Made by a program: the position numbers and the translations under genes. From an uncultured Leucothrix sp. (GTDB lineage: Bacteria; Pseudomonadota; Gammaproteobacteria; Thiotrichales; Thiotrichaceae), in contig CALKXC010000457.1 in the NCBI GenBank assembly GCA_938004025.1, forward strand, positions 1 to 9,712: DNA of 9,712 bases. Reading direction: 5' to 3'. The notes beneath the pieces were generated by a model, which saw nothing but the letters and a program-made list of their open reading frames with translations, ran no database searches and was not told the origin of the DNA. Positions 6,310 to 9,712 of the stretch are shown here, one piece after another; positions within the stretch are counted from its first letter, which is position 1; each line of letters begins with the position of its first letter.

Positions 6310-7527
6310 TTACGGTCTAGCGAAGCGCATGGCTTCAACCACATCGTCTAGTGTTTCGCGAGCAACGTCTCGTGCCGCTTCACTACCGTTGCTGATAATA
6401 TCGCGAACGAGCTGACGGTCCTGTTCAAACTCTTCCGCACGCTCACGCATCGGCGCTAATTCAGTGATGACAGCGTCAACGACCGGTTGCTTGCATTCCA
6501 AACAGCCTATGCCGGCTGACTTACAGCCCTGAACAACCCAATCTTTCGTTTTATCATCAGAATAGACCTCATGCAGTTGCCATACTGGGCATTTGGCAGG
6601 ATCACCAGGATCGGTCAAACGGACTCGCGCAGGATCAGTTGGCATTTTACGAAGCTTAGTCTCAACATCGGCAGGCGTTTCACGTAGCGCAATGGTGTTG
6701 TTATAAGACTTAGACATCTTTTGCCCATCAAGCCCTGGCATCTTTGAAGCAGGCGTTAAACGAGCCAAAGGCTCAGGCAAGATAATGCGACTGTTGCCTT
6801 CAAGATAGCCAAACAAGCGCTCTTTGTCGCCAACAGAAATGTTTTGTTGAGATTCCAAAAGTGCTTGCCCAACACCTAGCGCCTCAGCATCACCCTGCTC
6901 TTGGTAAGCTTTTCGATAGTTGCGATAGGCTTTAGCGTTGCGCTTACCCATCTTTGCAATTGCTTCTTCCGCACGCTTTTCAAAATCTGGCTCGCGACCA
7001 TAAATATGGTTAAAGCGACGGGCAATTTCACGGGTTAGCTCGATATGAGATACCTGATCTTCCCCCACAGGAACAAAGTCGGCCTTGTACATAAGGATGT
7101 CAGCCGATTGCAGTAATGGATAGCCAAGGAACCCATAAGTTGCCAAATCTAATTCACGAAGCTTAGCCTGCTGGTCTTTGTAGGTTGGCACACGTTCCAA
7201 CCAACCAATCGGCGTCATCATAGACAGCAACAGGTGCAATTCTGCGTGTTCTGGCACTTTTGACTGTAAGAAGATGGTCGCGGAACTAGGGTTAAGGCCC
7301 GCTGCCAACCAATCGATGACCATGTCTTCAACATGATTAGGCGTTTGGCTAGGATCTTCATAATGAGTCGTTAGTGCGTGCCAGTCTGCCACAAAAAAGA
7401 AACATTCATAGTTAAGCTGCATTTCCACCCAGTTTTTGATCACCCCATGATAATGCCCGAGATGTAAACTGCCCGTAGGACGCATGCCAGAAACGACACG
7501 CTCGTTTTGCGTTAGATTGGTACTCAA
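6310..7527 (-). CDS. trpS: Tryptophanyl-tRNA synthetase, probable [4Fe-4S] type
   Basis: Class Ic aminoacyl-tRNA synthetase that charges tRNA-Trp. The ATP-binding signatures are H-L-G-H (22-25) and K-M-S-K-S (270-274), with the tryptophan-site segment G-E-D-Q (155-158). At 405 aa it is longer than E. coli TrpS (334). The extra length is mainly an insertion at about 183-247, basic and helical, between the Rossmann core and the KMSKS region. The anticodon-binding domain has cysteines C313, C335, C342 and C345, that is C-x21-C-x6-C-x2-C. This is almost identical to the C-x22-C-x6-C-x2-C that binds a [4Fe-4S] cluster in Thermotoga maritima TrpRS. The start is TTG: GAGAG lies 7 nt upstream, an in-frame stop occurs just above, and no ATG is suitably placed. 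It is the first gene of the six-gene operon. Confidence 0.95.
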   Translation of the reverse strand: MSTNLTQNERVVSGMRPTGSLHLGHYHGVIKNWVEMQLNYECFFFVADWHALTTHYEDPSQTPNHVEDMVIDWLAAGLNPSSATIFLQSKVPEHAELHLLLSMMTPIGWLERVPTYKDQQAKLRELDLATYGFLGYPLLQSADILMYKADFVPVGEDQVSHIELTREIARRFNHIYGREPDFEKRAEEAIAKMGKRNAKAYRNYRKAYQEQGDAEALGVGQALLESQQNISVGDKERLFGYLEGNSRIILPEPLARLTPASKMPGLDGQKMSKSYNNTIALRETPADVETKLRKMPTDPARVRLTDPGDPAKCPVWQLHEVYSDDKTKDWVVQGCKSAGIGCLECKQPVVDAVITELAPMRERAEEFEQDRQLVRDIISNGSEAARDVARETLDDVVEAMRFARP

Positions 7528-7541
7528 GAAAATGCTCTCAT
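7524..7541 (-). other. Five-codon mini-ORF overlapping the trpS start
   Basis: On the minus strand an ATG at 7541 opens five codons (Met-Arg-Ala-Phe-Ser) and a TGA at 7526-7524. That TGA overlaps the TTG start of trpS (7527-7525) in a TTGA arrangement. The GAGAG ribosome binding site of trpS lies inside the mini-ORF. The mini-ORF has only a weak binding site of its own, so it may be chance. If translated, it would affect initiation on trpS. Confidence 0.25.
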
Positions 7542-7593
7542 TTGTTTATTGTTGGGTTCCGACTAAAAGCGCTTAAACACTCTTCAGTTTCAG

Positions 7594-7622
7594 ATTGTAT
7601 AAGCTTTAAAAAGGTGTGTGAA
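7594..7622 (-). promoter_or_regulatory. Predicted sigma70-type promoter for the trpS operon
   Basis: Reading the minus strand, a -35 box TTCACA (7622-7617) and a -10 box TACAAT (7599-7594) are separated by exactly 17 nt. Each differs from consensus by one base. Transcription would start near 7587, leaving a leader of about 60 nt before the TTG of trpS. The promoter lies in the only sizeable gap between yciO and the operon, which supports it. Transcription from yciO may also run through, as no terminator is visible after the yciO stop. Confidence 0.55.
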
Positions 7623-7639
7623 TTAATTCTTCAGCTTGC

Positions 7640-8266
7640 TCAATGTTTCATCAACCAATGGGTATCGCCCTTGCCTTCTCTTAGCACCACTGGTTGATCA
7701 TCAGTGAGATCAATCACGGTGGTTGGTTCATGCCCACTGTAACCGCCGTCAATAATCAGGTCGATATGGTTTTCAAGCTGCAGCTGTATTTGCTGCGGAT
7801 CAGTCATTGGAAAATCTTCACCCGGTAACATTAAGGTACACGACATCAAAGGCTCTTGTAGTTCTTCTAATAAGGCCATAACTATAAGGTTATCCGGTAT
7901 TCTTAAGCCAATGTTTTTACGCTTTGGGTTTAGTAAACGTCTGGGGACTTCGCCGGTTGCGGGTAAAATGAACGTGTAAGGACCTGGTGTTTGTGACTTA
8001 AGTAAGCGGTAATTAATGTTGTCTACCTTAGAGTACTGGGATATCTCCGACAAATCCCGACACACCAAGGTGAAGTTGTGATGCTTATCCAACTGCCTAA
8101 TGCGCCTTATCCTTTCAGCCGCCTGCTTGTTACCGAGATGGCAACCAATGGCGTAGCTGGAATCAGTCGGATATACTACAACACCGCCCTTGTGTATAAT
8201 TTCTACAGCTTGGGCGATTAGACGTCGCTGTGGATTGTCTGGGTGAATATGGTAGTACTCGCTCAT
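7640..8266 (-). CDS. yciO: YciO, Sua5/YciO/YrdC-family protein
   Basis: A 208-aa protein colinear with E. coli YciO (206 aa), opening with the same H-P-D-N-P-Q block (8-13). The family fold binds RNA and nucleotides; its relatives TsaC (YrdC) and Sua5 make threonylcarbamoyl-AMP for the t6A modification of tRNA. YciO proteins are a separate branch and their cellular role is not settled. Conserved segments are Y-P-T-D-S-S-Y-A-I-G-C (32-42), T-P-G-P-Y-T-F-I-L (93-101), G-L-R-I-P (120-124), P-T-T-V-I-D-L (181-187) and R-E-G-K-G-D (196-201). There is no Sua5-type C-terminal domain. The ATG lacks a clear ribosome binding site, but the N-terminus aligns from there. It is transcribed toward trpS, 112 nt away, and diverges from yciI. 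The yciO-trpS-scpAB order is common in gammaproteobacteria. Confidence 0.93.
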   Translation of the reverse strand: MSEYYHIHPDNPQRRLIAQAVEIIHKGGVVVYPTDSSYAIGCHLGNKQAAERIRRIRQLDKHHNFTLVCRDLSEISQYSKVDNINYRLLKSQTPGPYTFILPATGEVPRRLLNPKRKNIGLRIPDNLIVMALLEELQEPLMSCTLMLPGEDFPMTDPQQIQLQLENHIDLIIDGGYSGHEPTTVIDLTDDQPVVLREGKGDTHWLMKH

Positions 8267-8341
8267 TGAAGTGCCAAGTGACTGAAAAAAAGGACTATTC
8301 TACACCATGGAATTTTAGGATTGTATGCTTGATGCAGATGA

Positions 8342-8399
8342 TTGGATAAATAATCGCATTATATGAATAATCATAAGATTTAACACACCATTTAGAGGA
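8342..8399 (+). promoter_or_regulatory. Possible yciI promoter and RBS in the divergent intergenic gap
   Basis: The 142-bp gap between divergent yciO and yciI must carry promoters for both. For yciI a candidate pair is TTGGAT (8342-8347) and AATAAT (8366-8371) with an 18-nt spacer. The heptamer AATAATC occurs twice, at 8349-8355 and 8366-8372, 17 bp apart, and might be a regulator site or simply AT-rich sequence. GAGGA at 8395-8399 is the ribosome binding site, 9 nt before the ATG. On the minus strand TAGAAT could serve as a -10 box for yciO, but I find no matching -35. Confidence 0.3.
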
Positions 8400-8408
8400 A
8401 GAACATCG

Positions 8409-8708
8409 ATGCTTTACGCCGTGATAGCTCAAGACGTAGCCGATAGCTTAGAAAAGAGAATGTCAGCTCGTCCTGCCCATGTTGAAAGGCTTAACGCTTT
8501 AAAAGATGATGGCCGGTTGATTTTAGCAGGCCCACATCCGGCAATAGACAGCTCTGACCCTGGTAGCGCTGGGTTTAGTGGTAGTTTGATCGTTGCTGAA
8601 TTTGAATCGTTAGAAGCGGCTCAGGCATGGGCTGATGCCGACCCTTACATTACTGCGGGCGTTTATGACAGTGTCGTTGTAAAACCCTTCAATAAAGTTT
8701 TACCTTAA
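8409..8708 (+). CDS. yciI: YciI family protein
   Basis: A 99-aa protein nearly colinear with E. coli YciI (98 aa), a small dimeric alpha/beta-barrel (ferredoxin-like) protein. Family structures show a conserved His-Asp pair in a pocket suggesting enzymatic activity, but no reaction is established for YciI itself. Here the likely pair is His24, in R-P-A-H, and Asp33/34, in D-D-G-R-L. Other hallmarks are A-G-P-x-P-A-I-D (40-47), [10 protein letters not shown] (50-59) and the long [17 protein letters not shown] block near residues 64-80. The ATG has GAGGA 9 nt upstream. The parvulin gene follows after 22 nt, so the two probably share a transcript. Family identity is very clear; function is not. 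Confidence 0.95.
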   Translation: MLYAVIAQDVADSLEKRMSARPAHVERLNALKDDGRLILAGPHPAIDSSDPGSAGFSGSLIVAEFESLEAAQAWADADPYITAGVYDSVVVKPFNKVLP

Positions 8709-8730
8709 AAACATTTCAGGATAATAAAGA

Positions 8731-9606
8731 ATGACAATTAAAAAAATAGTACAAGTTGCATGGGCTAACCTTTTCCTTTTTGGGATGCTGTCATCAACAG
8801 CCATGGCAGATTCACATGCTGCTAAAGCCGAAGAGATGGCAGTTGTTGCCGTGGTTAATGGAACTGAAATTACCCAAGATGTTTTGACAAACTACCTCAG
8901 CGTTGTACAGCGTTCAGAAAACAACAAAATCAATGATCCAAGAACGGCTTTGGATGATTTAGTGGCGACTGAACTTGCTCTTCAAGAAGCAAGTAAAACT
9001 GACATTCTTTCTCGTGAAGATGTTAAACAACGCATCAAAGACTTTACCCGTAACGTACTGCTAACAACTTGGACTAAAGAAAAAGTTGAAAGCTTTGACA
9101 TTAGTGATGAAGACGTTCAAAAGTCATACGATGAGCGCATAAAGAAAAATGCTGATGATGAGTATAAAGCGCGCCACATCTTGCTAAAAACGGAAGAAGA
9201 TGCCAATGCAGTCATCAAAGAAATCACGGGCGGAGCTGACTTTGTAAAACTCGCTGAAACCAAATCGACCGGCCCATCTGCTTCAAATGGTGGTGACTTA
9301 GGCTGGTTTAAGTCTAGCACAATGGTAAAAGAGTTCGCTGAAGCCCTTAAAACCATGAAAAAAGGCGATGTCTCAAGCGCTCCTGTCAAAACCAACTTTG
9401 GTTGGCACATCATCAAAGTTGAAGATATTCGCCCGACCAACCTGCCTGATCTTAAGACCGTTAAACCTCAGCTAAGCCGTATTATTGCCCAGCAAAAGAT
9501 GATGGCATTCATGGACAAAATGAGAGAGTCTGCTGATGTTAAAATTATGCTACCTGAAGTGAAAGCAACGGCAACAGAAACTACTGAAGCCCCAAAATCG
9601 GAATAA
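8731..9606 (+). CDS. Periplasmic parvulin-type peptidyl-prolyl cis-trans isomerase (SurA/PEB4-like chaperone)
   Basis: A 291-aa exported foldase that should catalyse cis-trans isomerisation at proline and assist folding of envelope proteins. A signal peptide occupies residues 1-26 (Lys4-Lys5, hydrophobic core about 8-22, cleavage after A-M-A before Asp27). A helical SurA-N-like chaperone region spans about 36-135, opening with V-V-N-G-T-E-I-T. The parvulin domain spans about 142-234 and contains A-R-H-I-L (147-151), G-G-D-L-G-W-F (187-193) and F-G-W-H-I-I-K-V (223-230). A final helix (about 240-268) and a Thr/Glu-rich tail follow. With one parvulin domain it is shorter than SurA (two domains) and resembles Campylobacter PEB4 in layout. 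AGGA lies 9 nt before the ATG. The next gene starts 2 nt after its stop. Confidence 0.92.
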   Translation: MTIKKIVQVAWANLFLFGMLSSTAMADSHAAKAEEMAVVAVVNGTEITQDVLTNYLSVVQRSENNKINDPRTALDDLVATELALQEASKTDILSREDVKQRIKDFTRNVLLTTWTKEKVESFDISDEDVQKSYDERIKKNADDEYKARHILLKTEEDANAVIKEITGGADFVKLAETKSTGPSASNGGDLGWFKSSTMVKEFAEALKTMKKGDVSSAPVKTNFGWHIIKVEDIRPTNLPDLKTVKPQLSRIIAQQKMMAFMDKMRESADVKIMLPEVKATATETTEAPKSE

Positions 9607-9608
9607 AT

Positions 9609-9712
9609 ATGAAAGCTGCCTGGAAAACATTTCTAGTTGAACAAGGTGCTGAATTTGAAGGTGAGCATCTCGTATCATTTGGTAATCCAAATCGTGAAAG
9701 ACGCATTGCCCC
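9609..9712 (+). CDS. Partial gene, probable YgfZ/GcvT-like folate-binding protein (N-terminus only)
   Basis: Open reading frame running off the window: 34 complete codons from the ATG at 9609, two bases after the parvulin stop, with GGAA 5 nt upstream inside the end of that gene. The visible N-terminus has W5, an F-L-V-E-Q-G-A-E-F run (8-16) and F-G-N-P (24-27). Folate-binding YgfZ proteins, which help maintain iron-sulfur enzymes, often begin with a W-x-x-F-L...G-A...F-G-N-P pattern. The assignment rests on that short pattern from memory and is tentative; the diagnostic folate-binding motif lies outside the window. Confidence 0.5.
   Translation, partial: MKAAWKTFLVEQGAEFEGEHLVSFGNPNRERRIA

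Noticed and set aside
7528..7639. A trp-type attenuator or T-box in the trpS leader
   Set aside because: No run of Trp codons, no T-box sequence and no terminator hairpin with a T-run is visible; T-boxes are not expected in gammaproteobacteria.
9117..9440. Minus-strand 107-codon open frame inside the parvulin gene
   Set aside because: Antisense shadow of the parvulin domain; the protein is Ser/Phe-rich low-quality sequence typical of reversed Lys/Glu-rich genes.
1..9712. Mobile element, CRISPR array, toxin-antitoxin pair or phage defence system
   Set aside because: No transposase, integrase, terminal repeat, spaced direct repeat series or defence-type domain is present; every large frame is a core or metabolic gene, and no gap exceeds about 142 bp.

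Overview
The window looks like chromosomal core genome from a gammaproteobacterium. YciO, YciI and RlmG read almost line for line like their enteric homologues, and an scpA-scpB pair next to trpS and yciO is a common gammaproteobacterial neighbourhood. The DNA is moderately AT-rich by eye. A marine lineage of the Kangiella/Oceanospirillales type is a reasonable guess from the protein style, but it is only a guess. I see no insertion sequence, phage gene, tRNA, rRNA or CRISPR array, and gene density is very high: the longest gap is about 142 bp.

Layout, left to right. Positions 1-64 hold a promoter-like stretch with nested inverted repeats. A plus-strand pair follows: a low-molecular-weight tyrosine phosphatase (65-547) and a small GTG-started lipoprotein (592-906). 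This pair converges, with only 5 bp between stop codons, on a long minus-strand gene train. In transcription order the train is trpS (7527-6310), scpA (6291-5398), scpB (5408-4686), a QEGLA-motif metallopeptidase-like gene (4689-3403), a hydroxyacid-oxoacid transhydrogenase-type iron alcohol dehydrogenase (3379-2075) and rlmG (2066-912). Gaps inside it are 18, -11, -4, 23 and 8 nt, so it reads as one operon of about 6.7 kb. A good sigma70-like promoter for it lies in the 112-bp gap after yciO. yciO (8266-7640) is also on the minus strand. It is divergent from a plus-strand set: yciI (8409-8708), a periplasmic parvulin-type isomerase (8731-9606) and the first 34 codons of a probable ygfZ-like gene (from 9609).

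How the genes fit together. The minus-strand train mixes translation (TrpRS, the rRNA methyltransferase RlmG), chromosome organisation (ScpA and ScpB, the non-SMC condensin subunits) and two metal-dependent proteins with no obvious link to either. In many relatives the gene after scpB is rluB, a pseudouridine synthase. Here that position is occupied by the QEGLA gene, whose start codon overlaps the scpB stop by four bases.

There is no clear undescribed multi-gene defence or mobile system. The points most worth a second look are the following. The TrpRS carries a four-cysteine pattern matching the [4Fe-4S] type of tryptophanyl-tRNA synthetase. The QEGLA protein shows an HExxxH plus downstream Glu arrangement like the eukaryotic MATCAP tubulin carboxypeptidases and is translationally coupled to scpB. 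The operon's first two genes start with TTG, and a five-codon mini-ORF overlaps the trpS start.
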